DNA of 64,000 bases from Halothece sp. PCC 7418 (GTDB lineage: Bacteria > Cyanobacteriota > Cyanobacteriia > Cyanobacteriales > Rubidibacteraceae). Location of the stretch: positions 2,170,001 through 2,234,000 of the forward strand of contig NC_019779.1 in assembly GCF_000317635.1 (NCBI RefSeq). Direction: 5' to 3'. Both the position numbers and the translations under genes were made by a program. The notes beneath the pieces are model-generated. The model was not told the DNA's origin. It did not search any database and saw only the letters and a list, made by a program, of their open reading frames with translations. Numbering within the stretch: the stretch's first letter is position 1; every line of letters starts with the position of its first letter. This document shows positions 36,461 through 45,444 of the stretch, in pieces.

Positions 36461-36946
36461 TTACTGCATCGCGCCGATCACGTAGTCGAAGTAAGATCCA
36501 GCTTCTGCTGCATCTTCAGCAGACATCATGGAGCAAGCAACATCTTTCATGCAGCGTACACTCTCAGCAACTGCGTTGATGGGAGTACCGAGAGAATTAT
36601 ACATTTCACGAACGCCGACTAAACCGATTTCTTCGATGGGAGTAACATCGCCAGCAACAACGCCGTAGGTGACGAGACGGAGATAGTAGTCCATGTCACG
36701 TAAGCAAGTTGCAGTCATTTCTTCGCCATAAGCGTTTCCGCCAGGAGAAACAACATCAGGGCGTTTTTGGAAGAGTTGGTCCCCTGCTTGTTTCACGATA
36801 CGCTCACGTGCGCCAGTGAGGGTTTGAGCGATACGAAGACGTTGTTCACCACCTTCAACGAAGGCTTTAATACGGTCTAATTCGCCAGGGCTGAGGTAAC
36901 GGGCTTCAGCATCAGCGTTCACGATGGATTTCGTGACGATACTCAT
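36461..36946 (-). CDS. apcA: Allophycocyanin alpha subunit
   Basis: 161 residues. The phycocyanobilin attachment site is C81 in [16 protein letters not shown]. The N-terminus [20 protein letters not shown] is the ApcA signature. A GGAGG Shine-Dalgarno lies 11 nt upstream of the start. It is the first gene of the apcABC operon; no apcE (core-membrane linker) precedes it in this window, unlike genomes where apcE heads the operon. Confidence 0.98.
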   Translation of the reverse strand: MSIVTKSIVNADAEARYLSPGELDRIKAFVEGGEQRLRIAQTLTGARERIVKQAGDQLFQKRPDVVSPGGNAYGEEMTATCLRDMDYYLRLVTYGVVAGDVTPIEEIGLVGVREMYNSLGTPINAVAESVRCMKDVACSMMSAEDAAEAGSYFDYVIGAMQ

Positions 36947-37016
36947 GTTTTAGAATCCTCCAACGGATAAGTTTTATATCGAATTTTGGTTTAGGCTGGT
37001 TTTTCCAGTTCCCATA

Positions 37017-37033
37017 CTGATATAGAGTATCAG
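37017..37033 (-). promoter_or_regulatory. Inverted repeat upstream of apcA
   Basis: CTGATA-5 nt-TATCAG, centred about 79 bp upstream of the apcA start, overlapping AT-rich sequence suitable for a -10 region. Possible operator or promoter element; not assigned. Confidence 0.3.
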
Positions 37034-37159
37034 CAAACGGGATGACTTAGTTATCTTAACAACCTTCTCCGATTTATTTTGCGATACTTCTCTCACTTTT
37101 TATTGCAGTTTTTTATATTTCGTAATATTTCTCCTCATTTAGGGATGAAATCGGGTCGT

Positions 37160-37960
37160 TTATCGATCACACAGCGTTTTTGGATTAGACAAAGGAATAC
37201 ATAAAGGCGTTCCCACCACGGGATCAGGTACAATTCGTGAAGCCACACCAAATACCGTTTTGACCATTCCTTCAGTGATTACTTGTTCGGGTGTTCCCTG
37301 AGTGTAAATCTGACCCTCTTGAACAACCACCAAATGATCGGCATAACGGGCAGCTTGATTGAGATCATGAAGGACCATCACAATCGTCCGACTCTGAGTG
37401 ATATTCAGTTCTGCTAATAAATCTAAAATCTCCAATTGGTGGGCTAAATCCAGAAAAGTTGTCGGTTCATCTAACAGCAGAATTTCTGTATTTTGCGCCA
37501 AAGCCATGGCAACCCAAGCCCGTTGTCGTTGCCCTCCAGAAAGATGATCTAAGGGACGTTCCGCAAGTTCCGTCATTCCAGATAATTCTAAAGCCCAAGT
37601 GACCATTGTCTCATCTTCTTTGGACCACTGCTGTAGCCAGTTTTGGTGAGGATATCGTCCTTGGGCAACTAAATCTCTCACGGTTAACCCTTCTGGCGCG
37701 ATCGCGCTTTGAGGTAAAATTCCTAACCGCTTGGCTACTGCTTTCGTGGAACGTTGAAAAATATCTGCACCATCGAGATAAACCACCCCCCCTTTCGGTT
37801 TCAGTAATCGCGCCAGTCCTCGCAAGAGCGTTGATTTTCCACAGCCATTGGGACCGACTAAAATCGTTATTTTTTCTGCGGGAACCCCGAAGTTGAGATC
37901 ATGAATAATCGGGGTTTGGTGGTAGCTTAAGGTCAAGTTTTGCGTTTCCAGTCGGTTCAT
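37160..37960 (-). CDS. FecE-type ABC transporter ATP-binding protein
   Basis: 266 residues. Walker [12 protein letters not shown], signature [15 protein letters not shown], Walker [17 protein letters not shown] and switch His in [14 protein letters not shown] are all intact. It is the last gene of a three-gene operon with two FecCD-type permeases, as in ferric siderophore, ferric dicitrate or vitamin B12 importers. The periplasmic binding protein is not encoded in the window. The substrate is most likely a ferric chelate. Confidence 0.92.
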   Translation of the reverse strand: MNRLETQNLTLSYHQTPIIHDLNFGVPAEKITILVGPNGCGKSTLLRGLARLLKPKGGVVYLDGADIFQRSTKAVAKRLGILPQSAIAPEGLTVRDLVAQGRYPHQNWLQQWSKEDETMVTWALELSGMTELAERPLDHLSGGQRQRAWVAMALAQNTEILLLDEPTTFLDLAHQLEILDLLAELNITQSRTIVMVLHDLNQAARYADHLVVVQEGQIYTQGTPEQVITEGMVKTVFGVASRIVPDPVVGTPLCIPLSNPKTLCDR

Positions 37961-37975
37961 AAAAGTTTTTGGTTA

Positions 37976-39013
37976 TTACCGTTTGCGAATGAGTAGATAA
38001 ATAAAAAAAGGTGCTCCCACAGCAGCAGTAATCAGACCACAAGGCAGTTCGGTTGGCGCTAAAAGCATCCGTCCCAATAAATCAGCAATGACAACGAGCA
38101 GTCCACCGATCATTCCTGCTGTGGGCAGTTGTCCAGCATAAGTTCCTCCGACTAACTGACGAGACAAGTGCGGTGCCATTAAGCCCACAAAACCAATTGA
38201 CCCCGCTGTAGCAACTGATGCACTGGCAAGGGCAACACTGGTGAGGAGTAAGATTCCCCGCTGCCATTCAATAGCATTACCTAATCCTCGCGCGGTTTCA
38301 TCCCCAAGACTAAGCACATTCAAATTTCTCGCCATCCCTAAAGCAAGCAAACCAAAGATGACCAACCAAGGTAAAAAGGTCAAGAGTTGTTCCCAACTGC
38401 GTCCATAAACGCTGCCTGTTAACCAAACCAAGGCTTGAGAAACGGTGTTGATATTACCAAACGTAATCATGAGATTGGTGAGTGCAGAGGCAATCAGATT
38501 GAGTCCGATGCCCACAAGAATTAATCGGATCGGAGAACTACCCCCTTGCCAAGCCAGAAGATAAATCAGGACAGCAACCATTAACCCGCCGAGAAAGGCA
38601 ACAACGGGTAAAAGGGCAATGGAAACTGTTGGCAATAAGACTAATAATGTGACAGCAGCGAGAGAAGCCCCTGCATTAACGCCAATGATATCGGGTGCAG
38701 CCAGAGGGTTACGAGTAATCCCTTGGGTAATAGTTCCCGCGATCGCGAGTCCGACTCCGACACCAAACGCAACGAGGGTACGGGGTAAGCGCAAGGTGCG
38801 GATAATAAATCCATAATCGCTGTTCTCACTTTGCCCTAGAATCGTTTTTACTGTTGCGAGGGGAGGAACTGGATATTCCCCATAACTCACACTGATGATC
38901 ATGACCAGTAAGGTGGCAACTGCCAAGATGAGCAAAATGATTGGCACACGCCGATGAATGCGAAAAGACAGAGGAATTTTTTGCAGACGGATGACCAACC
39001 AAGGAGATTTCAT
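37976..39013 (-). CDS. FecCD-family iron-chelate ABC transporter permease
   Basis: 345 residues, about nine to ten spans. Family motifs: RLPRTLVAFGVGVGLAIAGT, GITRNPLAAPDIIGVNAGAS, SIGFVGLMAPHLSRQLVGGT and a C-terminal ELPCGLITAAVGAPFFIYLL. It lies 3 bp after the first permease and 15 bp before the ATPase gene. The two permeases probably form a heterodimeric channel. Confidence 0.92.
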   Translation of the reverse strand: MKSPWLVIRLQKIPLSFRIHRRVPIILLILAVATLLVMIISVSYGEYPVPPLATVKTILGQSENSDYGFIIRTLRLPRTLVAFGVGVGLAIAGTITQGITRNPLAAPDIIGVNAGASLAAVTLLVLLPTVSIALLPVVAFLGGLMVAVLIYLLAWQGGSSPIRLILVGIGLNLIASALTNLMITFGNINTVSQALVWLTGSVYGRSWEQLLTFLPWLVIFGLLALGMARNLNVLSLGDETARGLGNAIEWQRGILLLTSVALASASVATAGSIGFVGLMAPHLSRQLVGGTYAGQLPTAGMIGGLLVVIADLLGRMLLAPTELPCGLITAAVGAPFFIYLLIRKR

Positions 39014-39016
39014 GAG

Positions 39017-40081
39017 TTATGATTTTTGTTTCATTTGCGATTGCACCAGATGAATGAAAAAGGGCGCACCGATTAGAGGCATGACTAACCCCACTGGAAT
39101 CTCTTGGGGTTGAAATAAGAGACGACCCGATAAATCAGCGCAGAGAAGTAAAATAGAGCCGAAAATTGCAGCATAGGGCAACAGCCAGCGATAATCGACT
39201 CCAATCAGGACGCGAGTGATATGAGGGATAACCAAACCAATAAAGCCAATCGGACCCGCGATCGCGACACTAGAGCCAGCTAATAACACCACACTCACCG
39301 CAGCGAGGATCTTAACCAATACCGTTTGTTGTCCTAACCCCTTTGCCACCTCTTCACCAAGAGAAAGCATCGTTAATTGTCTGCCCAAAGCGAAAGCCAG
39401 TAGCAAGCCCACACTCAAGTAGGGGAGAACTTGCCAAAAGACTTCTAGATCGCGTCCTGCAAGCGAACCAGCAAGCCAAAACCGAATTTGATCTAAGGTT
39501 TGCTGAGAGACAATTAAAATTCCACTGGTGAGAGAACTTAAAAAGGCGGTGAGGGCAGCCCCAGCAACCGTTAAGTTAATAGCGGTTAAGCCTCCCGATC
39601 CAAGCGATCCCAAAACATAAACAGTGACTGCAGTTGCTGCTGCGCCCAGAAACGCAAACCAAACATATAGGCTGAGGTCTCCCCCTTGAAACAGAAAGGT
39701 GACAACAACAACGGCGAAAGACGCACCTGCATTAACGCCTAAAATGCTAGGAGAGGCTAAGGGATTGCGAGTAATTCCCTGCATGATTGCACCAGAAACG
39801 GCAAGGGCAGCACCGACAAAAGCAGCAATCAGCGATCGCGGGAAGCGAACGGTGCGAATAATCAGATGTTCCGTTGAATCCTCATTCGCAAAAAAGGCGC
39901 GAGTGACTTCTTCTAAGGGAATGTTCGCAGCGCCGAAAGCTAAATTACTAATAAAAATTAGCAGCAAAACCAACAGCGCGATCGCTACACCAATTGGCGA
40001 GAGCAATGGTAAAGAGAAAATTTTTGTATCGGCAGGCTGACGGTTAAGCAAGTTTCTTGATAATCGTTGGAGAGAAGACAA
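39017..40081 (-). CDS. FecCD-family iron-chelate ABC transporter permease
   Basis: 354 residues. Motifs parallel the second permease: RFPRSLIAAFVGAALAVSGA, GITRNPLASPSILGVNAGAS, GPIGFIGLVIPHITRVLIGV and EIPVGLVMPLIGAPFFIHLV. It is the first gene of the operon; its promoter must lie in the 66 bp before the divergent DUF4351 array, where a 12-bp palindrome is found. Confidence 0.92.
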   Translation of the reverse strand: MSSLQRLSRNLLNRQPADTKIFSLPLLSPIGVAIALLVLLLIFISNLAFGAANIPLEEVTRAFFANEDSTEHLIIRTVRFPRSLIAAFVGAALAVSGAIMQGITRNPLASPSILGVNAGASFAVVVVTFLFQGGDLSLYVWFAFLGAAATAVTVYVLGSLGSGGLTAINLTVAGAALTAFLSSLTSGILIVSQQTLDQIRFWLAGSLAGRDLEVFWQVLPYLSVGLLLAFALGRQLTMLSLGEEVAKGLGQQTVLVKILAAVSVVLLAGSSVAIAGPIGFIGLVIPHITRVLIGVDYRWLLPYAAIFGSILLLCADLSGRLLFQPQEIPVGLVMPLIGAPFFIHLVQSQMKQKS

Positions 40082-40110
40082 TCACCCTATATCCTAAGTT
40101 TATTAGTAAT

Positions 40111-40122
40111 TACTTGCAAGTA
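40111..40122. promoter_or_regulatory. 12-bp perfect palindrome between divergent operons
   Basis: TACTTGCAAGTA, 30 bp upstream of the Fec-type operon start and 25 bp upstream of the DUF4351 array. It could be a repressor operator. It does not match the classical Fur box well. Confidence 0.4.
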
Positions 40123-40147
40123 TTTCTCTTAATCCTTCCCAGAATCA

Positions 40148-40981
40148 ATGTCCTACGATAATCTGTGTAAACTCTTATCCGAAAAATATCCCGCCAATTT
40201 CGCCAGTTGGGTACTCAATACACCACAAACGGATGTGGAAGTGCTCAAAACCGAACTCAGCATTGAACCCATCCGTGCTGATTCCGTGACTTTCTTACAA
40301 CTACAGGGACGAATTCTCCATTTAGAGTTTCAAACCCAATGGCGATCGAATCCACCAATTCCTCTACGAATGTTAGATTATTGGGTGCGTCTCCATCGTT
40401 TATACCGCTTACCGATTACCCAAGTGGTGGTTTTGTTACTCCCCCCTCCTGAGACTGAGGTGATTGAAACCCGTTTTACCCTCGAAAATACTGAGCATCA
40501 ATATCAAGTGATTCGGTTGTGGGAAGAAAATCCAGAGTTATTTCTCCATGATCCCGCATTGTTACCCTTAGCCCCATTAACGGCGACTAATGAACCACAA
40601 ACCCTATTGCAACAAGTAGTGGAACAAGTGAATGAACTGGAAGAAGAGAAGAGGACAGAAATTTCAGCTTACGCGCAAATTGTCGCTGGGTTAAAATATG
40701 AGAAAGATTTGGTGAAACGATTATTCAGGGAGGGGATGATGCGAGAGTCAGTCATTTATCAAGATATTATCCAAGAAGGAAGACAAGAAGGAAGACAAGA
40801 AGGAGAACGATCGCTGATCCTCCGCCTTTTAACCCGACGAGTGGGCGAGTTACCACAACAGTGGCGCGATCGCGTGAATCGTCTTTCTCTAGAACAATTA
40901 GAAAACCTCGGAGAAGCGTTACTTGATTTTCAGGGAATTGGAGATTTAGAAACTTGGTGGGATACATCCGAGGAAAACTAA
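40148..40981 (+). CDS. DUF4351/Rpn-like PD-(D/E)XK protein, array copy 1
   Basis: 277 residues. The N-terminal about 150 residues look like the Rpn/transposase_31-type nuclease-like domain common in cyanobacteria, with D45 (RADSV) and an E60-x-Q62 motif (LHLEFQTQW) in the place of (D/E)xK. A charged helical linker follows, with EGRQEG repeated. The C-terminal about 60 residues (LILRLLTRRVGELPQQWRDR, then LSLEQLENLGEALLDFQGI) form the DUF4351 domain. Relatives are recombination-promoting nucleases or their domesticated paralogs; no activity is proven. No Shine-Dalgarno is seen. Confidence 0.85.
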   Translation: MSYDNLCKLLSEKYPANFASWVLNTPQTDVEVLKTELSIEPIRADSVTFLQLQGRILHLEFQTQWRSNPPIPLRMLDYWVRLHRLYRLPITQVVVLLLPPPETEVIETRFTLENTEHQYQVIRLWEENPELFLHDPALLPLAPLTATNEPQTLLQQVVEQVNELEEEKRTEISAYAQIVAGLKYEKDLVKRLFREGMMRESVIYQDIIQEGRQEGRQEGERSLILRLLTRRVGELPQQWRDRVNRLSLEQLENLGEALLDFQGIGDLETWWDTSEEN

Positions 40982-41032
40982 AGCAGAAATAGGGATAATA
41001 GTAAAATTCAAGTCCATTTTCCCTTTCTCTAA

Positions 41033-41863
41033 ATGTCCTTCGATAATCTGTGTAAACTCTTATCCGAAAAATATCCCGCCAATTTCGCCAGTTGGGTACT
41101 CAATACACCACAAACGGATGTGGAAGTTCTCAAAACCGAACTCAGCATTGAACCCATCCGTGCTGATTCCGTGACTTTCTTACAACTACAGGGACGAATT
41201 CTCCATTTAGAGTTTCAAACCCAATGGCGATCAAATCCACCGCTTCCTCTACGAATGTTAGATTATTGGGTGCGTCTCTATCGTTTGTATCGCTTACCGA
41301 TTACCCAAGTGGTGGTTTTATTACTCCCCCCTCCTGAGACTGAGGTGATTGAAACCCGTTTTACCCTCGAAAACACTGAGCATCAATATCAAGTGATTCG
41401 GTTATGGGAAGAAAATCCAGAGTTATTTCTCCATGATCCCGCATTGTTACCTTTAGCCCCATTAACGGCGACTAATGAACCACAAACCCTATTGCAACAA
41501 GTAGTGGAACAAGTGAATGAACTGGAAGCAGAGAAGAGGACAGAAATTTCAGCTTACGCGCAAATTGTCGCTGGGCTAAAATATGAGAAAGATTTGGTGA
41601 AACGATTATTCAGGGAGGGGATCATGCGAGAGTCAGTAATCTATCAGGACATTCTCAGAGAAGGAGAAGAAAAAGGAGAACAGAGAGAACGATCGCTGAT
41701 CCTGCGTCAACTAACGCGACGGGTGGGCGAGTTACCGCAACAGTGGCGCGATCGCGTTAACAGTCTTTCTCTAGAACAATTAGAAAATCTGGGAGAAGCC
41801 TTACTTGATTTTCAGGGAATTGGAGATTTAGAAACTTGGTGGGATACATCCGAGGAAAACTAA
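41033..41863 (+). CDS. DUF4351/Rpn-like protein, array copy 2
   Basis: 276 residues, nearly identical to copy 1 except for the linker, which reads REGEEKGEQRERS in place of the EGRQEG repeats, and a few substitutions (I to L in SNPPLPLR, H to Y in VRLYRLYR). The same nuclease-like residues are kept. Confidence 0.85.
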   Translation: MSFDNLCKLLSEKYPANFASWVLNTPQTDVEVLKTELSIEPIRADSVTFLQLQGRILHLEFQTQWRSNPPLPLRMLDYWVRLYRLYRLPITQVVVLLLPPPETEVIETRFTLENTEHQYQVIRLWEENPELFLHDPALLPLAPLTATNEPQTLLQQVVEQVNELEAEKRTEISAYAQIVAGLKYEKDLVKRLFREGIMRESVIYQDILREGEEKGEQRERSLILRQLTRRVGELPQQWRDRVNSLSLEQLENLGEALLDFQGIGDLETWWDTSEEN

Positions 41864-41914
41864 AGCAGAAATAGGGATAATAGTAAAATTCAAGTCCATT
41901 TTCCCTTTCTCTAA

Positions 41915-42736
41915 ATGTCCTTCGATAATCTCTGTAAACTCCTATCAGAAAAATATCCCGCCAATTTCGCCAGTTGGGTACTCAATACACCACAAACGGA
42001 TGTGGAAGTTCTCAAAACCGAACTCAGCATTGAACCCATCCGTGCTGATTCCGTGACTTTCTTACAACTACAGGGACGAATTCTCCATTTAGAGTTTCAA
42101 ACCCAATGGCGATCAAATCCACCGCTTCCTCTACGAATGTTAGATTATTGGGTGCGTCTCCATCGTTTATACCGCTTACCGATTACCCAAGTGGTGGTTT
42201 TGTTACTCCCCCCTCCTGAGACTGAGGTGATTGAAACCCGTTTTACTTTAGAAAACACTGACCATCAATATCAAGTGATTCGGTTATGGGAAGAAAATCC
42301 AGAGTTATTTCTCCATGATCCCGCATTGTTACCTTTAGCCCCATTAACGGCGACTAATGAACCACAAACCCTATTGCAACAAGTAGTGGAACAAGTGAAT
42401 GAACTGGAAGCAGAGAAGAGGGCGGAAATTTCAGCTTACGCGCAAATTGTCGCTGGGCTAAAATATGAGAAAGATTTGGTGAAACGATTATTCAGGGAGG
42501 GGATGATGCGAGAGTCAGTAATTTATCAAGATATTATCAGAGAAGGAGAGGAAAAAGAAGGACGATCGCTGATCCTCCGTCTTTTAACCCGACGGGTGGG
42601 AGAGTTACCGCAACTGTGGCGCGATCGCGTGAATCGTCTTTCTCTAGAACAATTAGAAAACCTCGGAGAAGCGTTACTTGATTTTCAGGGAATTGGAGAT
42701 TTAGAAACTTGGTGGGATACATCCGAGGAAAACTAA
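41915..42736 (+). CDS. DUF4351/Rpn-like protein, array copy 3
   Basis: 273 residues. The linker is the shortest (REGEEKEGRS). It has ENTDHQYQ for ENTEHQYQ, and PQLWRD for PQQWRD. The downstream spacer to copy 4 differs from the others (TAAGGTAAAAAGGG), so this junction is independent or has been converted. Confidence 0.85.
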   Translation: MSFDNLCKLLSEKYPANFASWVLNTPQTDVEVLKTELSIEPIRADSVTFLQLQGRILHLEFQTQWRSNPPLPLRMLDYWVRLHRLYRLPITQVVVLLLPPPETEVIETRFTLENTDHQYQVIRLWEENPELFLHDPALLPLAPLTATNEPQTLLQQVVEQVNELEAEKRAEISAYAQIVAGLKYEKDLVKRLFREGMMRESVIYQDIIREGEEKEGRSLILRLLTRRVGELPQLWRDRVNRLSLEQLENLGEALLDFQGIGDLETWWDTSEEN

Positions 42737-42785
42737 GGTAAAAAGGGATAATACTAAAATTCGACTCCATTTCCCTTTTTTCTAG

Positions 42786-43620
42786 ATGTCCTTCGATAAT
42801 CTCTGTAAACTCCTATCAGAAAAATATCCCGCCAATTTCGCCAGTTGGGTACTCAATACACCACAAACGGATGTGGAAGTTCTCAAAACCGAACTCAGCA
42901 TTGAACCCATCCGTGCTGATTCCGTGACTTTCTTACAACTACAGGGACGAATTCTCCATTTAGAGTTTCAAACCCAATGGCGATCGAATCCACCAATTCC
43001 TCTACGAATGTTGGATTATTGGGTGCGTCTCTATCGTTTGTATCGCTTACCGATTACCCAAGTGGTGGTTTTATTACTCCCCCCTCCTGAGACTGAGGTG
43101 ATTGAAACCCGTTTTACCCTCGAAAATACTGAGCATCAATATCAAGTGATTCGGTTGTGGGAAGAAAATCCAGAGTTATTTCTCCATGATCCCGCATTGT
43201 TACCCTTAGCCCCATTAACGGCGACTAATGAACCACAAACCCCTATTGCAACAAGTAGTGGAACAAGTGAATGAACTGGAAGAAGAGAAGAGGACAGAAA
43301 TTTCAGCTTACGCGCAAATTGTCGCTGGGTTAAAATATGAGAAAGATTTGGTGAAACGATTATTCAGGGAGGGGATGATGCGAGAGTCAGTCATTTATCA
43401 AGATATTATCCAAGAAGGAAGACAAGAAGGAAGACAAGAAGGAGAACGATCGCTGATCCTCCGCCTTTTAACCCGACGAGTGGGCGAGTTACCACAACAG
43501 TGGCGCGATCGCGTTAACAGTCTTTCTCTGGAACAACTAGAAAACCTCGGAGAAGCGTTACTGGATTTTCAGGGAATTGGAGATTTAGAAACCTGGTGGA
43601 ATACATCCGAGGAAAACTAA
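42786..43620 (+). pseudogene. DUF4351/Rpn-like gene, array copy 4, frameshifted
   Basis: Same gene as its neighbours, but a run of four C at 43240-43243 (three in other copies) shifts the frame after NEPQTP. The first frame stops at 43274 after 162 residues; the remainder is open from 43228 to 43620 (130 codons) with an intact linker and DUF4351 domain. A one-base deletion would restore the protein, so it may be a recent loss, a slippage-switchable gene or a sequencing error. Confidence 0.9.
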
Positions 43621-43671
43621 AGCAGAAATAGGGATAATAGTAAAATTCAAGTCCATTTTCCCTTTCTCTAA

Positions 43672-44517
43672 ATGTCCTTCGATGATCTGTGTAAACTCTT
43701 ATCCGAAAAATATCCCGCCAATTTCGCCAGTTGGGTACTCAATACACCACAAACGGATGTGGAAGTTCTCAAAACCGAACTCAGCATTGAACCCATCCGT
43801 GCTGATTCCGTGACTTTCTTACAACTACAGGGACGAATTCTCCATTTAGAGTTTCAAACCCAATGGCGATCGAATCCACCAATTCCTCTACGAATGTTGG
43901 ATTATTGGGTGCGTCTCTATCGTTTGTATCGCTTACCGATTACCCAAGTGGTGGTTTTATTACTCCCCCCTCCTGAGACTGAGGTGATTGAAACCCGTTT
44001 TACCCTCGAAAACACTGAGCATCAATATCAAGTGATTCGGTTATGGGAAGAAAATCCAGAGTTATTTCTCCATGATCCCGCATTGTTACCTTTAGCCCCA
44101 TTAACGGCGACTAATGAACCACAAACCCTATTGCAACAAGTAGTGGAACAAGTGAATGAACTGGAAGCAGAGAAGAGGACAGAAATTTCAGCTTACGCGC
44201 AAATTGTCGCTGGGTTAAAATATGAGAAAGATTTAGTGAAACGATTATTCAGGGAGGGGATGATGCGAGAGTCAGTAATTTATCAAGATATTATCCAAGA
44301 AGGAAGAGAAGAAGGAAGACAAGAAGGAGAACGATCGCTGATCCTCCGTCAACTAACGCGACGGGTGGGCGAGTTACCACAACAGTGGCGCGATCGCGTT
44401 AACAGTCTTTCTCTGGAACAACTAGAAAACCTCGGAGAAGCGTTACTTGATTTTCAGGGAATTGGAGATTTAGAAACTTGGTGGGATACATCCAACGACT
44501 ATTCAACGAGGGGATGA
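43672..44517 (+). CDS. DUF4351/Rpn-like protein, array copy 5 with altered C-terminus
   Basis: 281 residues, full nuclease-like and DUF4351 domains (linker EGREEGRQEGERS). The normal ending DTSEEN is replaced by DTSNDYSTRG. This is because the gene end has recombined with an internal segment (AACGA.TATTCA..GAGGGGATGATG) of another copy, which begins the sixth fragment. Confidence 0.85.
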   Translation: MSFDDLCKLLSEKYPANFASWVLNTPQTDVEVLKTELSIEPIRADSVTFLQLQGRILHLEFQTQWRSNPPIPLRMLDYWVRLYRLYRLPITQVVVLLLPPPETEVIETRFTLENTEHQYQVIRLWEENPELFLHDPALLPLAPLTATNEPQTLLQQVVEQVNELEAEKRTEISAYAQIVAGLKYEKDLVKRLFREGMMRESVIYQDIIQEGREEGRQEGERSLILRQLTRRVGELPQQWRDRVNSLSLEQLENLGEALLDFQGIGDLETWWDTSNDYSTRG

Positions 44518-44747
44518 TGCGAGAGTCAGTAATCTATCAGGACATTCTCAGAGAAGGAGAAGAAAAAGGAGAACGATCGCTGATCCTCCGTCAACTAACG
44601 CGACGGGTGGGCGAGTTACCGCAACAGTGGCGCGATCGCGTTAACAGTCTTTCTCTGGAACAATTAGAAAACCTGGGAGAAGCGTTACTGGATTTTCAGG
44701 GAATTGGAGATTTAGAAACCTGGTGGGATACATCCGAGGAAAACTGA
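44478..44747 (+). pseudogene. DUF4351 C-terminal fragment, array copy 6
   Basis: Homology to the array starts at about 44491 (QRLFNEGMMRES) and covers the linker and the whole DUF4351 domain to DTSEEN. The nuclease-like N-terminal domain is missing. An ATG at 44478 in this frame gives 89 residues, so a stand-alone DUF4351 peptide could be made, overlapping the end of copy 5 by 40 bp. Confidence 0.85.
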
Positions 44748-44756
44748 ACAGTTATC

Positions 44757-44781
44757 GTAGGGTGGGCAATGCCCACCCTAC
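44757..44781. repeat. Perfect 12-bp inverted repeat (dispersed cyanobacterial palindrome)
   Basis: GTAGGGTGGGCA-A-TGCCCACCCTAC. I recall this motif as widely scattered in cyanobacterial intergenic DNA. It closes the array on the right and may serve as a transcript end. Confidence 0.75.
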
Positions 44782-44794
44782 TACAATGTAGTAT

Positions 44795-44826
44795 TAATAA
44801 ATAACAAAAGCGAGCAAGTCGCTCGC
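44795..44826 (-). terminator. Rho-independent terminator of the hcp cluster
   Basis: On the minus strand: 6-bp stem GCGAGC / GCTCGC with loop GACTT (44810-44826), then TTTTGTTATT. It lies 26 bp past the stop of the last gene. Confidence 0.75.
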
Positions 44827-44851
44827 CTAAAATAAAAGAATTAGCAGAACT

Positions 44852-45346
44852 TTATTCTGATTTTGCTCGTAACTGTTCCCGTGCATCTGCTGCTAAAACT
44901 AAACACAATAAAGCAACTGCACTTTGCCATTGTTGACGGATTTGTTGATCTTCAACCTGATTAAATAAGCTGACAAGGCGTGGAATCGCTTGTTCTAAAG
45001 CAACTGGCGGAACGGGACGATGTAATTCCACTAAATGCTCAATACTTTCTTCGTTTTTAAGAAAATTTGCCACCCAAGTTGTTGTATGATTTGGATTATC
45101 AGGAACTCGCTTAATTTTTAATTCTTGTTTGAGCCAAACGTAAAAAGCAGGAAGTTGATTTTCTAAAACTGATTTGGCAGTGGGTAAAGTTTCTCGTAAA
45201 AGATCAAGGTTGAGTATTCCTAATTCTGATTGAAATGCCTCTTGTTTCGGTAATTCCGTTGCATTTAAGGTGAGCAAGGTTTCTACTGTGGATTCTGAAA
45301 GATTGAGATGTTGCGTAAAACTATCGACAGTTGCTGTTTGATTCAT
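44852..45346 (-). CDS. Hypothetical protein, last gene of the hcp cluster
   Basis: 164 residues, mostly helical, soluble. No signal peptide, cysteine cluster or recognised domain. It follows hcp by about 100 bp, a gap that contains a leftover cupin tail, and precedes a terminator, so it is probably co-transcribed with the methyltransferase-cupin-hcp genes. By context it may be linked to nitrosative or redox stress; no function is assigned. Confidence 0.7.
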   Translation of the reverse strand: MNQTATVDSFTQHLNLSESTVETLLTLNATELPKQEAFQSELGILNLDLLRETLPTAKSVLENQLPAFYVWLKQELKIKRVPDNPNHTTTWVANFLKNEESIEHLVELHRPVPPVALEQAIPRLVSLFNQVEDQQIRQQWQSAVALLCLVLAADAREQLRAKSE

Positions 45347-45353
45347 TGCTAAA

Positions 45354-45443
45354 TTATTCTCCTCTGGTTTCTACTGCGGATAAAATCAGCCAAAAGGCTA
45401 AATTGGTCGTTGCTTCGAGAGCGTGGGGGGCGTGCGCTGGCAT
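45354..45443 (-). pseudogene. Duplicated 3' fragment of the cupin gene
   Basis: 29 codons beginning MPAHAPHALEATTNLAFWLI, then LSAVETRGE, matching the end of the cupin gene at 47110-47472 (MPAHAPHALEATTNLAFWLI, LSAVETQGKSIEN). DNA identity is about 85-90 percent by eye. The first ATG lies directly after the hcp stop. It shows that a cupin tail exists on both sides of hcp. Confidence 0.85.
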
Positions 45444-45444
45444 A

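Larger units (their letters stand above)
40148..44747 (+). repeat. Tandem array of about 0.88 kb units (5 copies plus a partial 6th)
   Basis: Unit starts at 40148, 41033, 41915, 42786 and 43672 give periods of 885, 882, 871 and 886 bp. Copies are nearly identical at DNA level across gene and 3' spacer; a C-terminal fragment ends the array at 44747. The spacers between copies 1/2, 2/3 and 4/5 are the same about 51 bp, while copy 1 has a different 5' flank, so the amplified unit is gene plus downstream spacer. Confidence 0.95.

Noticed and set aside
40148-44747. CRISPR array
   Set aside because: The repeat unit is about 0.88 kb and codes for protein; no short direct repeats with unique spacers occur anywhere in the window.
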